A DNA stretch of 16,552 nt from Candidatus Woesearchaeota archaeon. GTDB taxonomy: Archaea; Nanobdellota; Nanobdellia; Woesearchaeales; UBA10200. Location: contig JAGVZX010000021.1 in the NCBI GenBank assembly GCA_018302185.1, positions 1-16,552 of the forward strand, in the 5' to 3' direction. Positions 7,722 through 13,933 of this stretch are shown one piece after another. Both the position numbers and the translations under genes were made by a program. How positions within the stretch are numbered: position 1 is the first letter of the stretch; every line of letters starts with the position of its first letter. The notes beneath the pieces were generated by a model. The model was not told the origin of the DNA. It saw only the letters and a list, made by a program, of their open reading frames with translations, and did not search any database.

Positions 7722-9725
7722 ATGACCTACAAAGAACTGGTTGCTGTATACGAGAAACTTGAATCTACCACAAAGAGATTAGAGAAGACATACTATGTTG
7801 CACAGCTATTAAAAAAGAGCACTGATAAGGAAGTTCCTGTGCTTATGCTTCTTTTACAGGGCATCATTTTTCCTGCATGGGAAGAGAAGAAGATAGGCGT
7901 TGCTGCAAGGCTTGTTCTGAAAGCCATAAATGTAGCAACAGGCATTGACACAAAAAAGATAGAAAAAGAATGGAAGGATACAGGTGATCTAGGCAAGGTT
8001 GCAGAAAATCTGGTTGCAAGAAAAAAGCAAGTAACATTATTTTCGCGAGAATTAAGCATTGAAAAAGTTTACAATAATCTAAAGCAATTGGCAGATATGA
8101 CAGGCCAAGGCACTGTTGACAAGAAAGTGAAATTGATTGCAGAACTATTGACTAGCGCAAAGCCTAACGAAGCTAAATATATCATCAGGACAGTATTGGA
8201 AGATTTGAGAGTTGGCGCAGGCGAAGGTGTTTTAAGAGATGCGATTGTCTCTGCATATTTCCCTGCAATCTACGGAGTTTCTGATTACTGCATAAACTGC
8301 AACAAGATAGTGCCTGCAACAGATAAATGCATAGAATGTGCAAATAAGCTTGATGGAAAGTTCAGCGCTTCTTACATAGAGAAATTTGAGAATTATATTG
8401 AAAGCTATAATGCAAACATCCCTAAAGACAAGACAAACGTGATAAAAAAGATAAAGCTATTGAAGATCAAAACCACAGATGAGCTAAAGCATGAAGTCCT
8501 CAATAACTATGATGTAATCATATGTGAAGACGAAAAGCAAGCAAGAGAAGCATATAATTTCTTAGTAGCTTCATTGCAGGAAGCCATTGACATCTCAAAT
8601 GATTTTGCAGACGCTGCTTTGCTTGCAAAAAACAAAGGCCTTTCAGGGCTTTCAAACATCAAGCTTGAAGCTTTATCTCCGATCAAAGTAATGCTTTACC
8701 AGAAAGCTGCAGATATTTTGGATGCTTTTGAACAAGTTTCAAGGCCTGCTGCATTAGAATTTAAGTATGATGGCTTTAGGCTGCAATTGCATAGAAACGG
8801 AGATAAGATAAAGCTTTTTACACGCAGATTAGAAGACGTAACTGAGCAATTTCCTGATGTTGTCAAAGTTGTTAAGGATAACATAAGATCAAAGAATTAT
8901 ATTTTAGACAGTGAGGTTATCGGCTATGATACAAAGACAAAGAGATTCCTGCCGTTCCAGCATATTTCACAACGTATTAGAAGAAAGTATGACATCAAAG
9001 AATTGACTGAAAAAGTTCCTGTCATAATCAATCTGTTTGACGCAGTTTTGGTTGATGAAAGAAATCTCATAAAATTGCCATTTGCTGAAAGAAGAGCAAT
9101 TATTAAAAAAATAACCAACGAAGTTTCATATAAAATACAGCTTGCTGAACAATTGATAACTGCAGATAATAAAGAGGCAGAAGAATTCTACAAGAAAGCA
9201 TTAGAGCTAGGCAATGAGGGAGTGATGGCAAAAAATTTAGAAGCACCGTATAAGCCAGGCTCTAGAGTCGGTTATGGGGTTAAGATAAAGCCGACCATGG
9301 AGAATCTTGATCTAGTTATAGTTGCAGCAGAATGGGGAGAAGGCAAAAGAAGCAGATGGCTTTCCAGCTTTACAGTTGCATGCAGAGATGATGATACAGG
9401 AGAGCTTCTTGAATTAGGAAAAGTCAGCACAGGATTAAAAGAAAAAGCAGATGAAGGAGTAAGTTTTGAGGAGATGACTAAGCTATTGGAGCCGTTATTT
9501 GAACAAGATGAAAGTTCAGATAAAACATCTAAAAGTGTAAAAGAGGTAAGAGTCAAGCCAAAGATAGTCATTGAAATTGGATATGAAGAGATACAAAAAT
9601 CTCCTACATACACTTCTGGATATGCATTAAGATTCCCAAGAGTTCTTCGTTTGAGAACAGATAAGCCAGTTGATGAAATAAGTAGCTTATCGCAGGTTGA
9701 AGATTTATTTTATGGGCAGAAATAG
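7722..9725 (+). CDS. lig: ATP-dependent DNA ligase with a zinc-finger insertion
   Basis: A 667-residue protein, longer than the usual 550-600 for archaeal ligases. It seals nicks by adenylating itself and then the 5' phosphate. Seen: an N-terminal alpha-helical DNA-binding domain (about 1-310). Motif I KYDG has the adenylated lysine at K348, followed by RLQLHR. Motif III region is LDSEVIGYD, motif IV is EGVMAKN, motif V is GVKIKP, and the OB-fold end has LRFPRVLRLRTDKP. An extra stretch of about 100 residues interrupts the DNA-binding domain after AIYGVSDY: a Cys4 site (C190-x2-C193-x9-C203-x2-C206) and a Lys/Glu-rich segment before the usual ISNDFADAALLAKNKG. The catalytic core looks intact. 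The ATG is set by the TATA box about 25 nt upstream. Confidence 0.95.
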   Translation: MTYKELVAVYEKLESTTKRLEKTYYVAQLLKKSTDKEVPVLMLLLQGIIFPAWEEKKIGVAARLVLKAINVATGIDTKKIEKEWKDTGDLGKVAENLVARKKQVTLFSRELSIEKVYNNLKQLADMTGQGTVDKKVKLIAELLTSAKPNEAKYIIRTVLEDLRVGAGEGVLRDAIVSAYFPAIYGVSDYCINCNKIVPATDKCIECANKLDGKFSASYIEKFENYIESYNANIPKDKTNVIKKIKLLKIKTTDELKHEVLNNYDVIICEDEKQAREAYNFLVASLQEAIDISNDFADAALLAKNKGLSGLSNIKLEALSPIKVMLYQKAADILDAFEQVSRPAALEFKYDGFRLQLHRNGDKIKLFTRRLEDVTEQFPDVVKVVKDNIRSKNYILDSEVIGYDTKTKRFLPFQHISQRIRRKYDIKELTEKVPVIINLFDAVLVDERNLIKLPFAERRAIIKKITNEVSYKIQLAEQLITADNKEAEEFYKKALELGNEGVMAKNLEAPYKPGSRVGYGVKIKPTMENLDLVIVAAEWGEGKRSRWLSSFTVACRDDDTGELLELGKVSTGLKEKADEGVSFEEMTKLLEPLFEQDESSDKTSKSVKEVRVKPKIVIEIGYEEIQKSPTYTSGYALRFPRVLRLRTDKPVDEISSLSQVEDLFYGQK

Positions 9726-9790
9726 ATGGTCATTTTCTAGGAGATTAATTACATTGTTTATACAAATAAGTTATTATTATATTTATTAAT

Positions 9791-9814
9791 TTAGTAATGT
9801 ATTTAGTTTACTAA
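9791..9814. repeat. Inverted repeat between ligase and regulator genes
   Basis: TTAGTAA (9791-9797) and TTACTAA (9808-9814) form a perfect 7-bp inverted repeat with a 10-nt spacer in very AT-rich DNA. It could be an operator for the downstream regulator or part of the ligase 3' end. Chance is possible at this base composition. Confidence 0.35.
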
Positions 9815-9821
9815 TTAATTA

Positions 9822-9867
9822 ATGTTCCAATAATGAAATATTGTTTCAAAAAAGGAACATTTAAATA
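9822..9867 (+). promoter_or_regulatory. Candidate operator plus TATA box of the winged-helix regulator
   Basis: ATGTTCC (9822-9828) and GGAACAT (9854-9860) form a perfect 7-bp inverted repeat. The right arm runs directly into the TATA box TTTAAATA (9860-9867), covering the BRE position. A nested CAATA/TATTG repeat lies inside. The TATA centre is about 27 nt before the regulator's ATG at 9891, so the transcript is leaderless. A protein bound here would block TBP/TFB, which fits autorepression by the regulator. That role is inference. Confidence 0.45.
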
Positions 9868-9890
9868 ATTCCGCGTCTTGCAAATAAGTT

Positions 9891-10154
9891 ATGACCAACA
9901 AGAGCATATTAGAGCAGCTGTTTGATGAAAAGAAGCTTAAGATATTAAGGCTGTTTTATTCAGGCAAAAAAGAAGAGTTCTATTTAAGGGAGATTTCAAA
10001 AAAGACAGGAGTGCCTGTTGCAACCACTTTCAGGTTCATCAATAGATTAAGAGAGCTAGGTATAATAGAGCAGATGGAGATAAAGAAATTCAAGCTGTAT
10101 AAGCTAAAGGATAGCAAGCAAACAAAATTTTTAGAGAAAATTCTAGATGATTAG
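9891..10154 (+). CDS. Winged-helix transcription regulator
   Basis: An 87-residue protein. After an N-terminal helix (LEQLFDEKKLKILRLFYSG), an HTH spans about residues 30-58 (YLREISKKTGVPVATTFRFI, then a second helix ending LRELGII). The wing follows (EQMEIKKFKLYKL). The shape is like small archaeal MarR/ArsR-type regulators. No metal site or ligand domain is visible, so the inducer is unknown. It overlaps the next gene by 8 bp, showing they share a transcript. The inverted repeat touching its TATA box suggests autoregulation. The ATG is supported by the TATA box 27 nt upstream. Confidence 0.8.
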   Translation: MTNKSILEQLFDEKKLKILRLFYSGKKEEFYLREISKKTGVPVATTFRFINRLRELGIIEQMEIKKFKLYKLKDSKQTKFLEKILDD

Positions 10155-10539
10155 CAAAGGATGTTCCAAAACAATGTACAAGATAGCAATAAAAAATCAC
10201 AGGAAGGAGAAAAAGAAAGAAAATAAGGAAGAGAGCAATAAAGATAATAATGCCAGAACAAGCTTAACATATCTTCGCGGCCTTTTAGACTATAACGAGC
10301 TTAAATATGAATCTGCAATAACACATTTTGGCAGCATATTAGACAGGCACCATGACGCAGCGTACATGGGAATTCTTGCAAGCTTGAAGCTAAATAACCA
10401 TGAGAATGCAGAATTCTTTTTGGAAAAGTACGCAGAACATATAGAAACTTGGCAGGAAAGCGAAGAAAAAGAGTTTGCCCAGAAGAGAATAGATAAGCTA
10501 AAAGAACTAATAGATGCTGGAAAGATGTTTGGGAACTGA
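10147..10539 (+). CDS. TPR-like helical-repeat protein, regulator's operon partner
   Basis: A 130-residue protein. A Lys/Glu/Asn-rich N-terminal stretch (residues 18-36) looks disordered. The remainder (about 40-125) is helical with TPR-like spacing: LRGLLDYNELKYESAITHFG, then AAYMGILASLKLNNHENAEF, then a final Glu/Lys-rich helix. Such domains bind other proteins; no catalytic motif is seen. The ATG at 10147 overlaps the regulator's stop by 8 bp. An in-frame ATG at 10174 (MYKIAIKN) would give a 121-residue product and is also plausible. The tight coupling suggests a functional link with the regulator, for example as a partner that senses or tethers it, but this is inference. Confidence 0.65.
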   Translation: MISKGCSKTMYKIAIKNHRKEKKKENKEESNKDNNARTSLTYLRGLLDYNELKYESAITHFGSILDRHHDAAYMGILASLKLNNHENAEFFLEKYAEHIETWQESEEKEFAQKRIDKLKELIDAGKMFGN

Positions 10540-10585
10540 AAAAAGAAATTATTAAATAGAGGTAATAATAACTCTTTTGTTTATA

Positions 10586-11128
10586 ATGAACGAGAACTCT
10601 GAGAAGATAAAGATAGAGCAGATAAGGATTGAAAGATTAACGGATAAGCACAATCTAAAGGATTTCAATTCTTATGAGCTAGATTTGGTTGAATTTCTTC
10701 TTGAGGATGCTCTTGATAATCAAAGTAAGAAGATGTCTGTAACTTACGTATGGCTGCTAAAAGAGACTGATGCAATAGTTGGATATATAACTCTTCTAAA
10801 TGATAAGATTAATCTTGAAGGAAATCTTAAAGACATTTTCAGAAATAAAGGCATTCTTTATAAGTCACTGCCTGCAATAAAGATTGGAAGATTGGCAGTA
10901 GATGACAGGTTTCTGAGAAAAGGGATAGGAACACTAATGATTGCATTCGCTACTAATATCGCAGAAAAGATATTTAATACATATGCTGGGTGCAGATTTA
11001 TAACATTAGATGCCAAAAGAAATAAGGACAGGTCAAAAGACGTGATACATTTCTATAAGAAATTAGGGTTTCAGATTTTGAAAGAAAGGAGCAAAGGAAG
11101 CACTCCTATGTATTTAGACCTCAGTTAA
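10586..11128 (+). CDS. GNAT-family N-acetyltransferase
   Basis: A 180-residue protein. The GNAT core is visible: beta4 and the acetyl-CoA loop (IKIGRLAVDDRFLRKGIGTL, with R111-K112-G113-I114-G115 as the pyrophosphate loop), then RFITLDAK, and the closing FYKKLGFQI. The 'GRLAVD...G-x-G...FYxKLGF' pattern is like the TacT/AtaT-type and related GNATs, but the substrate cannot be read from sequence. The ATG at 10586 was chosen over an in-frame TTG at 10577 because a TATA-like TTAAATA (10552-10558) predicts a start of transcription near the ATG. Its 3' end overlaps by 8 bp a small reverse-strand ORF, which may be a partner. Confidence 0.85.
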   Translation: MNENSEKIKIEQIRIERLTDKHNLKDFNSYELDLVEFLLEDALDNQSKKMSVTYVWLLKETDAIVGYITLLNDKINLEGNLKDIFRNKGILYKSLPAIKIGRLAVDDRFLRKGIGTLMIAFATNIAEKIFNTYAGCRFITLDAKRNKDRSKDVIHFYKKLGFQILKERSKGSTPMYLDLS

Positions 11129-11273
11129 TTACTTTAAACTCCATTTTAAGGGCTTTTTTTATAAAGGCAACCCTAGCTGGATTTGGGCTTTTCTCTTCTT
11201 TAAGCATATTTTTTATAAATCTTATTGCATCATCTCCCTTAAGCGTAGGAGTTGCTCTTATCGGTTTTGCCAT
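11121..11273 (-). CDS. Small 50-aa protein, possible antitoxin-like partner of the GNAT
   Basis: The minus-strand frame from the ATG at 11273 to the TGA at 11121 encodes 50 residues: MAKPIRATPTLKGDDAIRFI, a Lys/Glu-rich stretch, then PNPARVAFIKKALKMEF. A GAGG lies 9 nt upstream of the ATG, and AT-rich TATA-like sequence lies at about 11307-11322. The P-x-L-K-G-D/E-D-A-x-x-F pattern recalls small archaeal proteins I associate with short two-gene modules, from memory and unverified. It converges tail-to-tail on the GNAT gene with an 8-bp overlap, unlike classical toxin-antitoxin operons, where both genes share a strand. No helix-turn-helix or ribbon-helix-helix is obvious. Confidence 0.6.
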   Translation of the reverse strand: MAKPIRATPTLKGDDAIRFIKNMLKEEKSPNPARVAFIKKALKMEFKVIN

Positions 11274-11379
11274 TGTGTTTATCCTCTTCTTTAGGATAAT
11301 GCTTTAATATTTATATATTTAATGGTTTAGTACGATTTGTATTATGATAAATTCCATGATAGTATAACCCCTAACTTAT

Positions 11380-11416
11380 TGAGATGTCGACCGTATGTAC
11401 AAACGCCCATGCCGAG
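11380..11416. repeat. Direct repeat copy A: relic of the tRNA-Arg 3' end
   Basis: These 37 bp match 11461-11497 at 32 positions. The matching block includes the last 12-13 nt of tRNA-Arg (here CGCCCATGCCGAG) plus 24 bp of its downstream flank. The rest of a tRNA is absent next to this copy, so it is a partial duplicate, not a second gene. Confidence 0.7.
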
Positions 11417-11429
11417 CGCTGCTACAAGG

Positions 11430-11471
11430 AGTTCACCGCTCACTCACTTTTGAATTCAAGTGAGATGTGAA
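11430..11471. repeat. Inverted repeat between the two tRNA-end copies
   Basis: GTTCAC (11431-11436) pairs with GTGAAC (11467-11472), and CTCACTT with AAGTGAG inside it, around a TTGAATTC loop. The imperfect hairpin lies just downstream of tRNA-Arg on its own strand. It may help 3' processing or termination, or mark the duplication event. Confidence 0.45.
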
Positions 11472-11497
11472 CTGTATGTACTAACGCCCGTGCCGAG
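11461..11497. repeat. Direct repeat copy B: tRNA-Arg 3' end and downstream flank
   Basis: Partner of the copy at 11380-11416, offset by 81 bp and identical at 32 of 37 positions. It overlaps the 3' end of the intact tRNA gene. Confidence 0.7.
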
Positions 11498-11556
11498 AAT
11501 TGAACTCGGGCCGCAACCTCCGCAGGGTTATATCCTATCCGTTAGACCACACGGGC
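11485..11556 (-). tRNA. tRNA-Arg (anticodon GCG)
   Basis: The minus strand folds as a full cloverleaf: acceptor GCCCGTG/CACGGGC, a D-arm with TAACGGAT in the loop, anticodon stem AACC/GGTT with loop CTGCGGA (anticodon GCG, reading CGC/CGU Arg codons), and a T-arm CCGAG-TTCAATT-CTCGG. The discriminator base is G, and CCA is not encoded (TTA follows). No intron is present. A TATA-like TTAAATAAA about 25 nt upstream (about 11577-11585) would start transcription almost at the mature 5' end. An 8-bp inverted repeat (GCATAATC/GATTATGC, 11555-11562 and 11568-11575) sits between that box and the gene. Confidence 0.95.
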
Positions 11557-11652
11557 ATAATCACTAAGATTATGCTTTTATTTAATAAATATTCTGTAAA
11601 TAACTTAATTAAATGAAGATTATTAGCATCATCCATTACATTGACGCAAAGG

Positions 11653-11660
11653 TTTATTAA
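11653..11660 (+). promoter_or_regulatory. TATA box of the EEP-fold enzyme gene
   Basis: TTTATTAA is centred about 27 nt before the ATG at 11684, indicating a leaderless transcript and supporting that start. Confidence 0.5.
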
Positions 11661-11683
11661 CTATTTGCCTTTATGTTTCATCC

Positions 11684-12457
11684 ATGGTAAGATTGATTTC
11701 GTACAATATTGAGTATGAGCTTGGTATGACAGGCCATGTATATGAATACTTAAAGCTCTGGAGATATTTTCTTCCTCCTCATTTCACAGACTCAAGGATT
11801 GCAGATTTTCTCAAAGTAGAACAACCAGATATAGTTGCATTGATGGAAGTTGATCTAGGCAGCATTAGGACAAGATATACAGATAAAGCTGAGTACTATA
11901 AATCGTACTTAAACTTCACAGACTGCGCAAGCGCCACAAAATACCCTACTTGGAGCTGGGCAAAGATCCTAAGCAGGACACCTATATTCAGGAAGCAAGG
12001 GAATGCAATACTATACAAGAAGAGATTTCAGGATGTAAAATACCACTGGCTGCATGAAGGCGCAAAAAGACTGCTTATTGAATCAGATATAAAAGTAAAC
12101 GGAAACATAGTAAGGTTATTTCTTGCACATCTCGCATTAGGCAAAAAGACAAGGAAAAAGCAGATCGATGAGATTGCAAGGATAATAAAAGGCGAAGACA
12201 CACCTACCATCTTAATGGGCGACTTTAACACAGTCAAAGGCGAGAAAGAGCTTACTGATTTTTTAAGAAAGACAAAACTCCATAAGACATACATGATACA
12301 CAAACACTCTAACTGCAACACTTACCCTTCCTTCTGCCCAAGAAAGCATTTCGACTATATTTTTGTGTCAAAGCAGATAAAAGTAAAGGATTTCAAAACA
12401 TTAGAATGCAGGTTCTCTGACCATCTGCCTATAATGATGGATTTTAGTGTAAAATGA
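11684..12457 (+). CDS. Endonuclease/exonuclease/phosphatase-fold hydrolase
   Basis: A 257-residue single-domain protein with all the usual EEP-fold motifs: SYNIEY near the N-terminus, the metal ligand E55 in LMEVD, H149 in LAHLALG, GDFNT with D180 and N182, FDYIFVS, and the catalytic SDH with D246-H247 near the C-terminus. The family covers AP endonucleases, DNases, sphingomyelinase-like and inositol-phosphatase-like enzymes. The AP-endonuclease type usually has an N-W before the DFN region that I do not see here, so the substrate is open. No signal peptide is visible; it is probably cytoplasmic. It is monocistronic and converges on sepF. Confidence 0.85.
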   Translation: MVRLISYNIEYELGMTGHVYEYLKLWRYFLPPHFTDSRIADFLKVEQPDIVALMEVDLGSIRTRYTDKAEYYKSYLNFTDCASATKYPTWSWAKILSRTPIFRKQGNAILYKKRFQDVKYHWLHEGAKRLLIESDIKVNGNIVRLFLAHLALGKKTRKKQIDEIARIIKGEDTPTILMGDFNTVKGEKELTDFLRKTKLHKTYMIHKHSNCNTYPSFCPRKHFDYIFVSKQIKVKDFKTLECRFSDHLPIMMDFSVK

Positions 12458-12476
12458 AGAAATTAATTCCTATTAC

Positions 12477-13073
12477 TTATGCTTGAATTTTTTGAGAGAC
12501 GATAGACTTTTCTTGCAACATACTAGTTTCCTTCTTCTTATATACTTCAACATTATTTGGTGTAACGATTATCCAGCCGTTGCGCAATGCCCCTATGTCT
12601 CCATTAATTTCTTGAGTCAAGCCTTTGAATTTTGTAAGAACATTGACAACCAATGGCTGAGAATGCTGCTTCAAAGGATTGATATTTACTAATCCTATCA
12701 GATCCTGCGTATAAAGCTCTGCTGCTATAGTCTCATAGTCAGATACTTTTCCTAGAGTAAAGAACTTTACTCTATGGCTTTTTGGCAGTCTTTTAAATTC
12801 GCTCGGATTTACAGGAGCATCATCTTCATTTTGCTTTTTCTCTTTTTCCTTATCAAGAACCTCTTTGACATATTCTGGCCTAAGTATTGTATAACTGCTG
12901 TTAAGCTCTAACTTAACCATGTTATTATCATTCTTAACATTCTTACCCTCAACATCATTGGCAACCTCAACATACACATCATTTTGCTGTTTAGTTGCTT
13001 CTTCAGCGACATCTTCCTGTCTAGCATCATCTAGAAATATCTTCTGCACAAATCTGCTTACTAGGTTTGCCAT
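12477..13073 (-). CDS. sepF: Archaeal SepF cell-division protein
   Basis: A 198-residue protein. The N-terminal 14 residues (MANLVSRFVQKIFL) form an amphipathic membrane-binding helix as in SepF. An acidic, polar linker follows (about 15-100), then the SepF core (about 102-180: FFTLGKVSDYETIAAELYTQ, LIGLVNINPL, NGDIGALRNGWIIVTPNNVE). The core keeps the Gly-Asp-Ile turn (G158-D159) before the last strands. Known of the family: archaeal SepF anchors FtsZ to the membrane at the division site. The linker is longer than in many relatives. It lies 35 bp downstream of a PRC-barrel gene on the same strand, a likely operon. FtsZ is not in the window. Confidence 0.85.
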   Translation of the reverse strand: MANLVSRFVQKIFLDDARQEDVAEEATKQQNDVYVEVANDVEGKNVKNDNNMVKLELNSSYTILRPEYVKEVLDKEKEKKQNEDDAPVNPSEFKRLPKSHRVKFFTLGKVSDYETIAAELYTQDLIGLVNINPLKQHSQPLVVNVLTKFKGLTQEINGDIGALRNGWIIVTPNNVEVYKKKETSMLQEKSIVSQKIQA

Positions 13074-13108
13074 TTACCACACTCTTTTAGATAGGAAAAA
13101 AGATTTAA

Positions 13109-13402
13109 TCATGCTTGGACAGCTGCAGCTTGCTGCTCCATCTTTTCCATTCCAGGAACTGCTGCATAAGAGACAATCATAATGTCTGCAATGCTTTTGA
13201 CAAGATTATGAGGCACAATTACGCCTTTTGCATTGCCGACTATTTTTGTTATCAATGAATTAGAAGTGCTCCTTATCTTCCAGCCATGAAGTTTCTTTGA
13301 GCTTATGATCGCTTCCTCAACTTCGCCAAAGTAATCCCCTTGGTCTGTAAAAACCTTCATGTTATATACATTCGTTACATGCTGTAAGTTTAGCATAGCC
13401 AT
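13109..13402 (-). CDS. PRC-barrel protein, CdpB-like candidate division partner of SepF
   Basis: A 97-residue protein from the ATG at 13402. A TTG at 13405 and an ATG at 13396 are also in frame; GAGG lies 3 nt before 13402 and 9 nt before 13396, so 13396 is a real alternative. PRC-barrel features: NMKVFTDQGDYFGEVEEAII, WKIRSTS and GVIVPHNLVKSIADIMIVS, six short strands with the 'G-x-x-x-G-x-V' turn. A Met/Gln/Ala-rich tail follows. Known: PRC-barrel proteins CdpB1/CdpB2 bind SepF in haloarchaeal division. The direct linkage upstream of sepF suggests the same role here, by inference. The leader carries a 7-bp inverted repeat (13434-13459). Confidence 0.7.
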   Translation of the reverse strand: MAMLNLQHVTNVYNMKVFTDQGDYFGEVEEAIISSKKLHGWKIRSTSNSLITKIVGNAKGVIVPHNLVKSIADIMIVSYAAVPGMEKMEQQAAAVQA

Positions 13403-13433
13403 CAACCTCTTTATACTTGTTTTTTATTGTTGC

Positions 13434-13459
13434 ACTGCTTCAATAGATATCAAAGCAGT
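13434..13459 (-). promoter_or_regulatory. Hairpin-forming inverted repeat in the PRC-barrel/sepF leader
   Basis: ACTGCTT (13434-13440) and AAGCAGT (13453-13459) form a perfect 7-bp inverted repeat, 32 bp before the ATG at 13402. The best TATA candidate on the minus strand (TATATATA, 13509-13516) would place it in the 5' leader. It could be an operator or an mRNA hairpin. Confidence 0.3.
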
Positions 13460-13527
13460 TTTCATCACTCTAAAATAAACAATCTGATTATCAAGAATGA
13501 ATGCTGGTATATATAGTTAACGGTCAG

Positions 13528-13535
13528 ATAAATAT
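13528..13535 (+). promoter_or_regulatory. TATA box for the structured RNA at 13557
   Basis: ATAAATAT is centred at about 13532. The first base of the closing stem is at 13557, 25 nt downstream, the standard archaeal TATA-to-start distance. Confidence 0.5.
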
Positions 13536-13556
13536 CCATTAGTAAAATCTACAAAA

Positions 13557-13761
13557 AAGCCACAGCCTACACCGCCGATTGAGTGGGCACAAATTCAAAA
13601 AAAACCATGCTAATGTTGCGACGGGCAAGGTCATTCAGTTACACTACGACTAACATAACACGCAATGCTTTTCCAGTTTCACATCTAATCTCCACAACGT
13701 AGAGGAGGAGCAACTCTTTAGTTAAACCTGCCAGTGCCCACTGGCGTGTAGGCTGTGGCTT
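13557..13761 (+). ncRNA. Candidate structured RNA, 205 nt, 16-bp closing stem
   Basis: The ends pair perfectly over 16 bp (13557-13572 with 13746-13761). The rod continues as GCC/GGC and, after a GATTG bulge, as AGTGGGCAC with GTGCCCACT, about 28 bp in all. Inside, GTTGCG can pair with CGCAAT, and smaller hairpins are possible (GTTA/TAAC; CTCC/GGAG). The GC content is clearly above the flanks, and no convincing reading frame covers it. A TATA box 25 nt upstream on the plus strand supports transcription from 13557. Its stem shares AAAGCCACAGC with the element at 7217-7412. RNase P, SRP, 5S and tRNA signatures were not found. A non-autonomous mobile element is the alternative, but flanking duplications are absent. 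Confidence 0.6.
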
Positions 13762-13883
13762 GAATAACGTGAATGAATTAGAAAAATAGGATAAATCCCC
13801 TCACAAAACCAATAGATTTATTAATAAAAACACTTTTATTTATCCATAGAATAACAATAAAGGCTATAAACAGCTTATATTGG

Positions 13884-13891
13884 ATATATAA
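13884..13891 (+). promoter_or_regulatory. TATA box of the small zinc-ribbon gene
   Basis: ATATATAA is centred near 13888, predicting a start near 13914 and a leader of about 20 nt that includes the GGAGG at 13921-13925. Confidence 0.5.
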
Positions 13892-13933
13892 TAAGAGAAT
13901 ATACAAAAAAAGGTGTTAAAGGAGGCGAACATA

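Noticed and set aside
9272..9613. 113-residue minus-strand frame
   Set aside because: Antisense to the catalytic C-terminal part of the DNA ligase.
11380..11430. A second tRNA gene
   Set aside because: Only the 3' acceptor part and flank are repeated; no anticodon, D or complete T arm can be formed.
12919..13182. Plus-strand hydrophobic/Ser-rich frame
   Set aside because: Antisense to the SepF linker and the PRC-barrel tail, both on the minus strand with clear domains.
13557..13761. Identity of this element as RNase P RNA, SRP RNA or a piece of 16S rRNA (the minus strand contains GCCCGTCGC)
   Set aside because: The conserved RNase P core and the SRP helix-8 GGAA loop are absent, and the short 16S-like string has no matching context.
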